Of a stretch of DNA of 7,062 nt, positions 1 through 6,467 are shown piece by piece. The DNA lies in NCBI GenBank assembly GCA_028704265.1, contig JAQVLH010000053.1, positions 1-7,062 of the forward strand, in the 5' to 3' direction. Below the pieces are notes generated by a model, which was given only the letters and a program-made list of their open reading frames with translations, was not told the DNA's origin and did no database searches. The DNA comes from Candidatus Nanoarchaeia archaeon (GTDB taxonomy: Archaea; Nanobdellota; Nanobdellia; Tiddalikarchaeales; Tiddalikarchaeaceae). The translations under genes were made by a program, and so were the position numbers. The number at the start of each line of letters is the position of its first letter. The first letter of the stretch is position 1.

Positions 1-146
1 AGATACCTTATATATTAGTATTGGGTGACAAGGAAGAAAAAGAAGGTATGGTTTCAGTAAGGAGCAGGTCAAAAGGAAAAGTCAGCTCAATTAAAGCCAA
101 AGATTTTATATTTGAAATAGCTAAAGAAATAAAAAACAGGGAATAA
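1..146 (+). CDS. thrS: Threonyl-tRNA synthetase, C-terminal end (partial, 5' end outside window)
   Basis: The frame starting at base 3 is open from the window edge to a TAA at 144-146 and encodes the last 47 residues of a protein. It begins IPYILVLGDKE, followed by an EGMVSVRSR segment and a charged C-terminal helix ending KEIKNRE. This is the final strand-helix part of the class IIa anticodon-binding domain. The (I/V)PY-x-(L/V)-V-x-GDKE and (V/A)SVR-x-R signatures are typical of ThrRS C-termini, so the protein should charge tRNA-Thr in the cytoplasm. The catalytic core and editing domain lie outside the window, so I cannot say whether the enzyme is of bacterial or archaeal type. A second in-frame TAA does not follow, but a hairpin terminator overlaps the stop. 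Confidence rests on the motif order in a short fragment; ProRS or HisRS are less likely. Confidence 0.85.
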   Translation, partial: IPYILVLGDKEEKEGMVSVRSRSKGKVSSIKAKDFIFEIAKEIKNRE

Positions 147-167
147 TAATTCCCTGAAATTTTTTTT
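137..167 (+). terminator. Hairpin plus T8 terminator of thrS
   Basis: An 8-bp perfect stem (CAGGGAAT at 137-144 with ATTCCCTG at 149-156, loop of 4) is followed after three A by eight T (160-167). The left arm contains the last codons and the stop codon of thrS. Archaeal RNA polymerase generally terminates on T-tracts alone, so the hairpin may act as a 3'-end stabiliser as much as a terminator. Confidence 0.7.
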
Positions 168-180
168 ATTTAGCAAAGTT

Positions 181-188
181 TTTAAATA
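181..188 (+). promoter_or_regulatory. TATA box for the 56-aa ORF
   Basis: TTTAAATA is a strong archaeal TATA match. Its centre lies about 25 bases before the ATG at 209, so transcription should start at or next to the start codon (leaderless mRNA). No Shine-Dalgarno sequence is visible before the ATG, which agrees. Confidence 0.6.
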
Positions 189-208
189 AAATCTTTCATA
201 GTCTTCTG

Positions 209-379
209 ATGATTGATGAACTATCGGATTTGGCTCAAGATTTCAGCCCAGTATTTATTAATAACTCAAAGGATGAGCATTTTAATAATACTTTAATAAA
301 GGTTTTGGAAGAATATACTATAGCAGTAATAGAGTCAATGGCAAACGGAAGATATGAAATAATTTACATTAAGCCTTAA
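209..379 (+). CDS. Small hypothetical protein, 56 aa
   Basis: An ATG-to-TAA frame of 56 codons lies between the thrS terminator and the next gene's promoter. The protein starts MIDELSDLAQ and ends YEIIYIKP. It is acidic at the N-terminus (DEL...D...KDEH) and has a central stretch, about residues 27-45 (NTLIKVLEEYTIAVIESMA), that could form an amphipathic helix, followed by a short beta-like tail RYEIIYI. I see no signal peptide, membrane segment, zinc ligands or known motif, and I do not recognise the family. The case for a real gene is its placement: a TATA box about 25 bases upstream and a double T-tract just after the stop give it its own transcription unit. An alternative start at ATG 216 is in another frame and closes early. 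The function is unknown. Confidence 0.6.
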   Translation: MIDELSDLAQDFSPVFINNSKDEHFNNTLIKVLEEYTIAVIESMANGRYEIIYIKP

Positions 380-384
380 TTATC

Positions 385-398
385 TTTTTTATTTTTTT
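385..398 (+). terminator. Double T-tract terminator after the 56-aa ORF
   Basis: T6-A-T7 begins five bases after the TAA at 377-379. There is no hairpin. Tandem T-tracts are the usual archaeal intrinsic termination signal. Confidence 0.6.
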
Positions 399-426
399 CT
401 TATAAAAAACTTTGAAATTAGAAATA

Positions 427-434
427 TTTTTAAA
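427..434 (+). promoter_or_regulatory. TATA box for the surface-protein/endA operon
   Basis: TTTTTAAA is centred near 430, which predicts a start near 457 and a leader of about 26 bases before the ATG at 483. A second TATA-like stretch, TATAAAAAA at 401-409, could give a longer leader, so the exact start is uncertain. Confidence 0.45.
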
Positions 435-466
435 CACAATTATTTCACTTCTTACTCATTAATCGC

Positions 467-470
467 GAGG
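467..470 (+). promoter_or_regulatory. Candidate ribosome binding site (GAGG)
   Basis: GAGG sits 12 bases before the ATG at 483, somewhat further than usual. It stands out because the other first genes here (209, 5487, 6430, 6580) have no such site and appear leaderless. Confidence 0.4.
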
Positions 471-482
471 TTTAATAAAAAA

Positions 483-2603
483 ATGAAAAAATTAAGTTTA
501 GCCCTAATTGTATTATTAGGATTGGCAGCAGGATTCTCTGCACCAAATTACATTGCAAGCGTTAATGTGCTTGATTCAGCAGTAAATGCTGGCGACTCAT
601 TAACTCTTTACGGTTTCATAGATTATGAAGCAGGACAAGGAAATCCTTATGAAATATCAGCATTAAGTTTAAGATATTTTAAAGTAGGTTCAAGTACTTC
701 AAGTGCACAAGTATTAAGCGGAATTAGTTATTTAAGTCATTATAGTAATTCTGAAAAATTACTTATTGATGGAGTATATACTTCAACATCAAGTATTTCA
801 GGACTTAGTGATGGAAAATATACTGTTGAATTATTAATTAATAATGTAGTAATAGCTGAAACTTTTTTTAACTATGATACTACTATTAAAAGAGATTCAA
901 AAATATCTATAACTGATTTAAAAGAAATTGCAGGTTCATTAAGTGTTCAATATAAAATTGAAAATAATAACCAAACAAACAATGTTACTTACACAGTTGA
1001 TTTTTACAGCCCTAAAATGAGCGGAGCAGGAAGTTCAGTATTTCAAGATAATTTAGAAGTTGCTAATATGACTTCTGGAGCAGAAGCAGTAGCTTTTACA
1101 AGCCCATTCATCCAAGGAGCAAACATATTAATAATGAAAGTTAGCTCAACAGACCAAGCAATTCAAATTTTGCCTTTAAGCATTTTAAAAATTGTAATGT
1201 CAGGCCAAGCTCTTTCACAGGATGTTAGCGGAAAATTAACAATGACTAATTGCATTGCTAAAGAAAACGATCAAAGTGTTTGCGAATTTAGCGTATTAAA
1301 TGATGGAGCATATCCAACAACTTATTCATATGAATTAATAAGCAGCTTAACTGCTAATGTTGAGTCAACAGGATTAATTAATCCAGGACAAAGCGTTACA
1401 GGAAGAGTAATTGTTAATGCAAAATTAGCAAATATTGGAACACAAAATTTAACACTTAAATTAAAACACTCAGATTCAGTGCTTGATTCAAAGCAAATAA
1501 CAGTTGCAGTCTCAGCTCGCGATAAAATAAATAAAATTGACATGAGAATAAATGGACTAAACAGGTACATATTACAGGGAGACAGTTTAATTGTTAACTT
1601 TGCATTGAACAACACAGGAGACTTTGATGAAAATGTAAGAATTGTTTATTCAGTAAATGGAGAAACAAAAATGTATTACGGCGGACTTTTTACTTTAAAG
1701 AAAGGACAAACAGTTTCAAAAACTATTGACTTAAGCGGACAAATTGCAGACTTAAACGGAAATGTAGCTTTTGAAATAATTGCAGAAAATGAAGAAATGC
1801 AAGTAATTGGTTCAATTGCTAGCGGAATAGTAATAAGCGAATTAGAGTATGCGCCAGTAGCTTTATGGAACAAAGGAGTAATAAGAATTGAAGCTGGAAA
1901 TCATTCAGATAATTATTTAACTGTAAGAAATAATGGAAACACAGAAGACACTTATATTGTTATTGTAGCAAATAATTTTGCATCATTAACTAAAACTGTT
2001 TCATTATTACCAGGGGAATCTGAAAATATAAAAGTTCCAGTGCTTTCAGAAGTTGGAGAAAAAGGCCAATACCAAATAAGTGCAACAGCTTGCTCAAGCT
2101 TCAGTGAAGCATGCAGCAGCGCAAATTATACTTTAATAGTATATGAATTGCCAACTTATGGAAACGCAGCAGTAACTGCTTTGAATACTTCATTAAAACT
2201 TGAAGCAGAACAAGCAGCAATTTTTGAAATCCTTATAGAGAACAATAATGGAGACGCAAGAGAATATGAAATTATTGTGCTAGGATTCAATGGAGAAGTA
2301 AGAGTTAGTCCAGAAAGCAAGTATATATTAAGCGGAAAGAGCGAGAAGTTCTTAGTATACTTATTGCCTAATGAGACTAAAACTCAAACAATTGAATACC
2401 AAGTAATGGAATCAAATGTTGCAATAAAAAGCGAGAACTTAACATTAAGCTATGGTTCAAATTTCATGACAGGCTTTGTTACAATAGGTAGCGCTTCAAA
2501 CGTAATCGTTTCAATACTAGGATTAGCATTGCTTAGTGCTCTAATAGTTTTTGGAGTAAAAGCATTTAACCAATCCAAAACAGAGTTAAAATACTGGAAA
2601 TGA
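483..2603 (+). CDS. Secreted, C-terminally anchored Ig-like surface protein, 706 aa
   Basis: This is a predicted type-I membrane protein exposed on the outside of the cell. Residues 1-20 form a Sec signal peptide (KK, a hydrophobic core, then GFSA before PNY). Residues about 674-692 form a single C-terminal membrane helix, followed by a short basic tail ending KYWK. The 650 residues between are beta-rich repeats. Several share the pattern of NEW3/CARDB-like Ig folds: a strand, then (V/L)-x-NNG(N/D), then LLPG(E)S-x-x. The clearest are about 365-450, 464-555 and 562-655. About ten N-x-S/T sequons fit N-glycosylation. There are only four cysteines, in two close pairs (257/267 and 537/544). A Thr-Gly motif (NFMTGFV, 660-666) precedes the anchor. 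The gene starts the operon with its own promoter and a GAGG site. A structural cell-envelope, S-layer-like or adhesion role is inference; no enzymatic motif is visible. Confidence 0.8.
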   Translation: MKKLSLALIVLLGLAAGFSAPNYIASVNVLDSAVNAGDSLTLYGFIDYEAGQGNPYEISALSLRYFKVGSSTSSAQVLSGISYLSHYSNSEKLLIDGVYTSTSSISGLSDGKYTVELLINNVVIAETFFNYDTTIKRDSKISITDLKEIAGSLSVQYKIENNNQTNNVTYTVDFYSPKMSGAGSSVFQDNLEVANMTSGAEAVAFTSPFIQGANILIMKVSSTDQAIQILPLSILKIVMSGQALSQDVSGKLTMTNCIAKENDQSVCEFSVLNDGAYPTTYSYELISSLTANVESTGLINPGQSVTGRVIVNAKLANIGTQNLTLKLKHSDSVLDSKQITVAVSARDKINKIDMRINGLNRYILQGDSLIVNFALNNTGDFDENVRIVYSVNGETKMYYGGLFTLKKGQTVSKTIDLSGQIADLNGNVAFEIIAENEEMQVIGSIASGIVISELEYAPVALWNKGVIRIEAGNHSDNYLTVRNNGNTEDTYIVIVANNFASLTKTVSLLPGESENIKVPVLSEVGEKGQYQISATACSSFSEACSSANYTLIVYELPTYGNAAVTALNTSLKLEAEQAAIFEILIENNNGDAREYEIIVLGFNGEVRVSPESKYILSGKSEKFLVYLLPNETKTQTIEYQVMESNVAIKSENLTLSYGSNFMTGFVTIGSASNVIVSILGLALLSALIVFGVKAFNQSKTELKYWK

Positions 2604-4228
2604 AACTACAAATAACCTCCCTAATTTTTTTATTTTTTTTAGGGATTGCTTTCGGGGAACAGCATTGCATTGATGATAGCTTCGGCTCTTCAATAATTGT
2701 GAAAAACGATTATTCAGGGGTTGAATACTATAAAGTGTCATCTGCTGTTTCTTCCGGAGCAGTATTGTCTCTTAGCGAATCGCTAGGGGACGGATTTTTT
2801 TTAATGCCAGGGGAGCAAAAATTAATTAGTTATAATATTTCATTGCCCTTCAAAGGCAATTATTCATCATCATTTAAAATAATTGATTCAAAAGGCAAAA
2901 CTGAAACTAAATCATTTAATTATGAAGTAGCTGATTGCCATAATGTTGATATTAAAATAATAAGCGAAAACGACAATTATTGCTTAAGGCAAAATATGCC
3001 ATATAAAGTAATAGTAAATAATAATGGAAAATATAAAGAAAATTTATTTTTAATGATAAACAATGACCCTTTTTCTGTTAGTCTTTTGCCAGGAACTTTT
3101 AAAGAATATGACATGGAATTTTATTCAGTAAGTCTTGAAAATAATCAGGTAATAGTTAGCATAAAAAATGGCAATTTATCAAAAACCGTTACTGAATCTT
3201 TTAATCTAAGAAATTGTGATACAACTGCAGTAATATTAGAAGATGTAAAATCATGCCCTGGGCAAACAATAACTTCAAGTATTATTTTAAAAAATTTAGG
3301 ATTCAGCCAGGATGCTTATCAAATAATTAATTCATCAAGCAATATAATTATAGAGCCCCAAATTTTTGTTCTTGAATCAAATGAAGAAAAAATAATAGAA
3401 TTTGATTTAATGCCATCTTGCGGTGAAATAGGTTTGAGGAGCGGAGAAATAAATATTATTTCACATAATTCAGGTTTAATAAAATCAAAAATAAATTATG
3501 AAGCTTTGAATTGCTTTGAATTTGAAATAATAGAAGCAAATAATTTTATGGATTACTGCGAAAATGATAATAAGAATATTACAATCAGCATAAAAAATAA
3601 AGGCTTATTGGCTGATTCATACACTGGATTATTAATCTACGGAAATCAAAAAATGAATTTAAATTTTTATTTAGAGCCTAAAGAAATAATGGTTTTTAAC
3701 ATTAGCGAATATTTTAATTATTCAGGGGATGCAAAAGCTGAATTAATAATTAAAAGCAATAATTATTGCGAAAAAACAAAAACATTAAGCGAAACTTTTA
3801 ATGTTAATCCTTTTGATAAATGTTACAGCGGAAAATTAGAAGTTCAGGAGTATTTTAACGGCTATTCAAGAGTAAAAGTTACAAATATTGGTTTAAGGCA
3901 AAATGAATATTTTTTAACAGTTTTTAATAATTCACAAATAAGCAATATGAGTTTTTCATTAAACTCAACGCAATCAAAAGAATATCAGTTAAATAATTTA
4001 AATGAAATAATGAATGATTATGGTATTAGCGTTTTTTCAGTAAATATTTTAGGGAAAGGAGTTGATTTAACTAAACAAACAAGATATTCTAATAGTATTA
4101 CTGGAATGATAATTTTATCAGTAAAAGAATATTATTCTTATGCCGGATTGGTTATTTTAATAATATTAATCTCTTTATTTGTTAAAAACAATGTTTTAAA
4201 ATTAAAAGGTTCTAATAATAAATTATGA
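2600..4228 (+). CDS. Secreted, C-terminally anchored Cys-paired repeat surface protein, 542 aa
   Basis: This has the same architecture as its upstream neighbour: a signal peptide (residues 1-19, ending IAFG), a long beta-rich ectodomain, then a Thr-Gly motif (SNSITGMI, 497-504), a membrane helix (about 513-528) and a basic tail. The ectodomain contains about three tandem modules of roughly 93-103 residues. Each opens with a paired cysteine: C113/C128, C206/C219 and C305/C320, followed by a start of a further unit at C408. Single cysteines lie at 23, 274 and 390, ten in all, consistent with disulfides formed outside the cell. Each module contains the Ig-like N-x-G strand turn (NNNGKYKEN, LKNLGFSQD, IKNKGLLAD). 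Ten N-x-S/T sequons suggest glycosylation. The start codon overlaps the preceding stop (ATGA), so the two proteins are probably translationally coupled and may work together. I do not recognise a named family beyond the general Ig-like/NEW3 type; the role is inferred as envelope structure or adhesion. Confidence 0.8.
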   Translation: MKLQITSLIFLFFLGIAFGEQHCIDDSFGSSIIVKNDYSGVEYYKVSSAVSSGAVLSLSESLGDGFFLMPGEQKLISYNISLPFKGNYSSSFKIIDSKGKTETKSFNYEVADCHNVDIKIISENDNYCLRQNMPYKVIVNNNGKYKENLFLMINNDPFSVSLLPGTFKEYDMEFYSVSLENNQVIVSIKNGNLSKTVTESFNLRNCDTTAVILEDVKSCPGQTITSSIILKNLGFSQDAYQIINSSSNIIIEPQIFVLESNEEKIIEFDLMPSCGEIGLRSGEINIISHNSGLIKSKINYEALNCFEFEIIEANNFMDYCENDNKNITISIKNKGLLADSYTGLLIYGNQKMNLNFYLEPKEIMVFNISEYFNYSGDAKAELIIKSNNYCEKTKTLSETFNVNPFDKCYSGKLEVQEYFNGYSRVKVTNIGLRQNEYFLTVFNNSQISNMSFSLNSTQSKEYQLNNLNEIMNDYGISVFSVNILGKGVDLTKQTRYSNSITGMIILSVKEYYSYAGLVILIILISLFVKNNVLKLKGSNNKL

Positions 4229-4740
4229 CTGCTGAATTAATTAATGATTTAGTAATTATTAATGATGAAAGAATCGCAAATTCTTTGCACTCAAAAGGTT
4301 TTATAGGAACGCTAGAAAAAGCAAAGCTTGAATTATCAGGAATAGAAGCGCTCTACTTAGCAAATAAAGAAAAAATAATAATAACTAAATCAGGAAAAGA
4401 ATTAACTGAACAAGATTTATTAAAATTTTTTTCAAAAAAAGATAAAAGATTTATTTTAAAATATAAAGTTTTTAGCGATTTAAGAAACAGCGGCTATGTT
4501 GTAAAAACTGCGCTAAAATACGGCTTCGATTTTAGGGTTTATGACAAGGGAGTAAGCCCAGGGGAAGACCATGCAATATGGCTTGTTTATTGCAGTAATC
4601 AAAATGATTCATTAAAAATTATTGATTATTCTAAATTAATAAGGGTCTGCCACAGCGTGAAAAAGAAAATGCTGTTAGGAATAGTTGATGATGAAGGAGA
4701 TGTTACTTACTGGGAATCAGCTTGGACTAAAATGAAATAA
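4225..4740 (+). CDS. endA: tRNA-intron endonuclease, archaeal homomeric type, 171 aa
   Basis: This enzyme cuts introns from precursor tRNAs (and often rRNA) at bulge-helix-bulge motifs, leaving 2',3'-cyclic phosphate ends for the RtcB ligase. The N-terminal domain (about 1-75) has the expected mixed fold. The C-terminal catalytic domain holds the full triad in the family's order: Tyr106 in FRVYDKG, His116 in GEDHAIWLV, and Lys147 (the middle one of KKK) in HSVKKKMLLGIVDDEGDVTYW. The acidic turn in VDDEGDVTYW (154-163) corresponds to the L10 loop used for subunit pairing. The length of 171 aa fits the short alpha-type subunit, which forms a homotetramer (about 180 aa in Methanocaldococcus) unless a second subunit is encoded elsewhere. 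The ATG overlaps the stop of the upstream gene as ATGA; a weak AAAGGT lies 14 bases before it, so translation probably depends on coupling. Its place as third gene after two surface-protein genes is odd. No promoter of its own is evident. Confidence 0.93.
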   Translation: MTAELINDLVIINDERIANSLHSKGFIGTLEKAKLELSGIEALYLANKEKIIITKSGKELTEQDLLKFFSKKDKRFILKYKVFSDLRNSGYVVKTALKYGFDFRVYDKGVSPGEDHAIWLVYCSNQNDSLKIIDYSKLIRVCHSVKKKMLLGIVDDEGDVTYWESAWTKMK

Positions 4741-5487
4741 TTAATACCTATTAAGATGATAATCAAGCAATCCTATCTCTTTCCTTATTACAAACTCAGA
4801 AATCTCCAAATATTCATTCTCAAGCTCATCTTCTGACCTTAAATCAATCTCTATAACAACGGGCTTATTAAGCCTTCTTGCAAAAGCAATATTATTATCA
4901 AAGCTCCTTAAAATAGTGTTGTAAGAGTTATGGTTAATGCTTATTTTAGGGCTGCTCCAATGAACCTCGCAAATTTTTTCCTCGAATTCTTTAATGATTT
5001 GCTGAGCTCCGTATTTGGCATGCTCGAAATCAATAACCATGCCCAAATCAGGATAAGATTCAAATAAAGGTTTCATTTCAGCTATGCAATCCTTTGCAGA
5101 AATTTGGTCCTTGTTTTCAATAAGCATTTTTCTTTTGCCAAATCTGGAAATTAAATAATCAAAAGACTCGACATTTTGATAATGAAATACTGCAACCTCG
5201 CATTTGAAATGGTCATAAACATCAATTGCTTTATCAATTAATTTTTTGCATTCTTCATTGTTTTCGTAAATAATATTTTTTGTAGGCATATGCAGGGTGC
5301 ATTTCATCTTTTTCAAAGCATTATCAGTTTTATCCGAGTAATTGAAATATTCAAGCTCGCAAGGGTCAAGAAAAGATAATTCAACTCCCTGTATTTTATG
5401 CGAAGCGCTTGCAGCCCTAAGAATCATGTCTTCAATAGTTTTTTCCTTTTTATTATAGCATCCAGTGCTTAGATAGATTGGAATCAT
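4741..5487 (-). CDS. TIM-barrel protein, AP endonuclease 2 / xylose isomerase-like, 248 aa
   Basis: The protein has the beta-strand ends of the PF01261-type barrel in order: GVELSF (Glu36), TLHMP (His66), VFHYQ (His102), MLIENK (Glu124), MVIDFEHAKYG (Asp153, His156), EVHWSS (His176), INHNS (His186) and VVIEID (Glu213). By comparison with endonuclease IV (Nfo), these match eight of the nine metal ligands. The Asp of the Nfo D-x-H motif appears as Ile184 before His186, so the third metal site may be altered. At 248 aa it is shorter than Nfo (about 285). It could be a metal-dependent abasic-site endonuclease or a sugar-phosphate isomerase/epimerase; the sequence alone does not decide, and the missing Asp and the short length make a sugar enzyme at least as likely. 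It lies 25 bases after the nuclease gene on the same strand, with its own TATA box over that gene's stop codon. Its stop directly abuts that of endA. Confidence 0.75.
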   Translation of the reverse strand: MIPIYLSTGCYNKKEKTIEDMILRAASASHKIQGVELSFLDPCELEYFNYSDKTDNALKKMKCTLHMPTKNIIYENNEECKKLIDKAIDVYDHFKCEVAVFHYQNVESFDYLISRFGKRKMLIENKDQISAKDCIAEMKPLFESYPDLGMVIDFEHAKYGAQQIIKEFEEKICEVHWSSPKISINHNSYNTILRSFDNNIAFARRLNKPVVIEIDLRSEDELENEYLEISEFVIRKEIGLLDYHLNRY

Positions 5488-5511
5488 TAAAGCATTAGAT
5501 ATAAATTATTT

Positions 5512-5519
5512 TTTATAAA
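5512..5519 (-). promoter_or_regulatory. Candidate TATA box for the TIM-barrel gene
   Basis: TTTATAAA is centred 28 bases before the ATG at 5487 and would give a leaderless mRNA. It overlaps the stop codon of the upstream nuclease gene (5513-5515). The gene could instead, or also, be co-transcribed with the nuclease. Confidence 0.45.
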
Positions 5520-6430
5520 TCTATTGCATTAATTCCTTCAATTCTTAAAAATTTTTTAAATTCTTTAGAATAACCATGATGCACGTAAACATTTTCTGCT
5601 TTGCTTTTTTTAACAGTTGAAAGCAGTTCTTTAAAGTCAGCATGGTCACTTAAAGTAAAACCTTCATCAGCTCCGAACCTTTTCCTGTAAAAAGGGTTGA
5701 TGTTCCATCCGCTAAAAACTGCAAATTTCAATCCCCTAGTTTTTTTAAATCTATTAAAATATTCATTTTTTGAATTAAGCGAAGGGCAGAATAATAAATC
5801 AGGATTAAGTTTGCAATTATTTCCATTGCATAATCCGAATTTATTTAAAGTTTTTTCATATTTTTCAATTTCTGGATGAAGAATGCTTGAATTATCTTTA
5901 AAATAATGCATGATTTCTTGCATCTTACCTAAAGGATAACCCATTAATACTGTTAAATAATCTTTTTTAAGATTATCATTAATAAAATCTTTAGCTTTTT
6001 TTACCTCTGTAGCAGCATCAGGAAAGATGAATTCTGGTTTTCCAAAAGTTGATTCAATTATTAGATTATTGCACTCTTTAACTTTTAATCCGCTAATAAA
6101 TGCTCTCGAATTAATACTAAAATCTCCAGTAAAAAGCAAAGATTCTTTATCTTCTTTAATAAATAGTGATTTTGAGCCAATCATATGTCCTGAGTTAATT
6201 AATGAAATATTTGAAGGAATATCTGTCATTAAATTATAATCATAGCCTCTTATTTTTGCTAATTCATAGGTTTCTTCGCTCATAATTGCCTGTTTTTTAG
6301 TTTTAAATAAATGATCTGAATGGCTGTGGGACAAGAAATTAAAATCAGCGTCAGGTGTTTCGCAATCCAGAGAAATTGTATAATTTTTAGTTTTTATTTT
6401 AAAAAAATCTTTACACTTAATAATTTGCAT
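5513..6430 (-). CDS. Metallo-beta-lactamase / beta-CASP nuclease, YSH1-like, 305 aa
   Basis: This is a zinc-dependent RNA or DNA nuclease of the short archaeal COG1236 type (mRNA 3'-end processing factor-like exonucleases). The motifs are complete and in order: HSHSDH (motif 2, His35, His37, Asp39, His40), GHMIGS (motif 3, His82), LFTGDFS (motif 4, Asp103), ESTFG (beta-CASP motif A, Glu126), FTLSDHADF (motif B, His263) and YVHHGY (motif C, His284 or His285). No signal peptide or membrane segment is seen, so it should act in the cytoplasm. About 305 aa is normal for the short form, which lacks the N-terminal KH domains of archaeal CPSF1/2. The related bacterial group is a ligase-associated DNA exonuclease, so the substrate (RNA or DNA) is uncertain. 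A TATA box on the minus strand at 6452-6463 lies about 27 bases upstream of the ATG, which suggests a leaderless mRNA. The gene reads away from the C/D sRNA and the exported protease. Confidence 0.88.
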   Translation of the reverse strand: MQIIKCKDFFKIKTKNYTISLDCETPDADFNFLSHSHSDHLFKTKKQAIMSEETYELAKIRGYDYNLMTDIPSNISLINSGHMIGSKSLFIKEDKESLLFTGDFSINSRAFISGLKVKECNNLIIESTFGKPEFIFPDAATEVKKAKDFINDNLKKDYLTVLMGYPLGKMQEIMHYFKDNSSILHPEIEKYEKTLNKFGLCNGNNCKLNPDLLFCPSLNSKNEYFNRFKKTRGLKFAVFSGWNINPFYRKRFGADEGFTLSDHADFKELLSTVKKSKAENVYVHHGYSKEFKKFLRIEGINAIDL

Positions 6431-6436
6431 CTTAAA

Positions 6437-6444
6437 CTATATTA
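6437..6444 (+). promoter_or_regulatory. TATA box for the C/D-box sRNA
   Basis: CTATATTA, with A-rich bases just before it, is centred 27 bases upstream of G6468, the first base of the sRNA's terminal stem. This is the expected archaeal distance from TATA box to start. Confidence 0.5.
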
Positions 6445-6451
6445 AGCCAAA

Positions 6452-6463
6452 CCTTTTAATAAT
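6452..6463 (-). promoter_or_regulatory. TATA box for the beta-CASP nuclease gene
   Basis: On the minus strand this reads ATTATTAAAAGG, centred 27 bases before the ATG at 6430. The predicted transcript starts at the start codon. It lies between the sRNA's TATA box and the sRNA itself. Confidence 0.5.
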
Positions 6464-6467
6464 TATT

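Noticed and set aside
400..482. A second small RNA or riboswitch in the leader of the surface-protein operon
   Set aside because: No C/D or H/ACA boxes, no stable stem and no known aptamer core; only TATA-like stretches and GAGG can be supported.
1322..1873. Two minus-strand open frames (97 and 65 codons) inside the 706-aa gene
   Set aside because: They lie opposite a well-supported coding frame, have no promoter or motif, and read as antisense of its beta-strand codons.
2773..2802. Palindrome TAGCGA-A-TCGCTA followed by T8 within the 542-aa gene, as a possible internal terminator
   Set aside because: The usable stem is only about four pairs, lies 10 bases from the T-run, and sits deep in a coding region; single T8 runs are common in this AT-rich sequence.
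5697..6239. Two plus-strand open frames (60 and 70 codons) inside the beta-CASP nuclease gene
   Set aside because: The nuclease frame carries every family motif across these positions, so these are antisense shadows.
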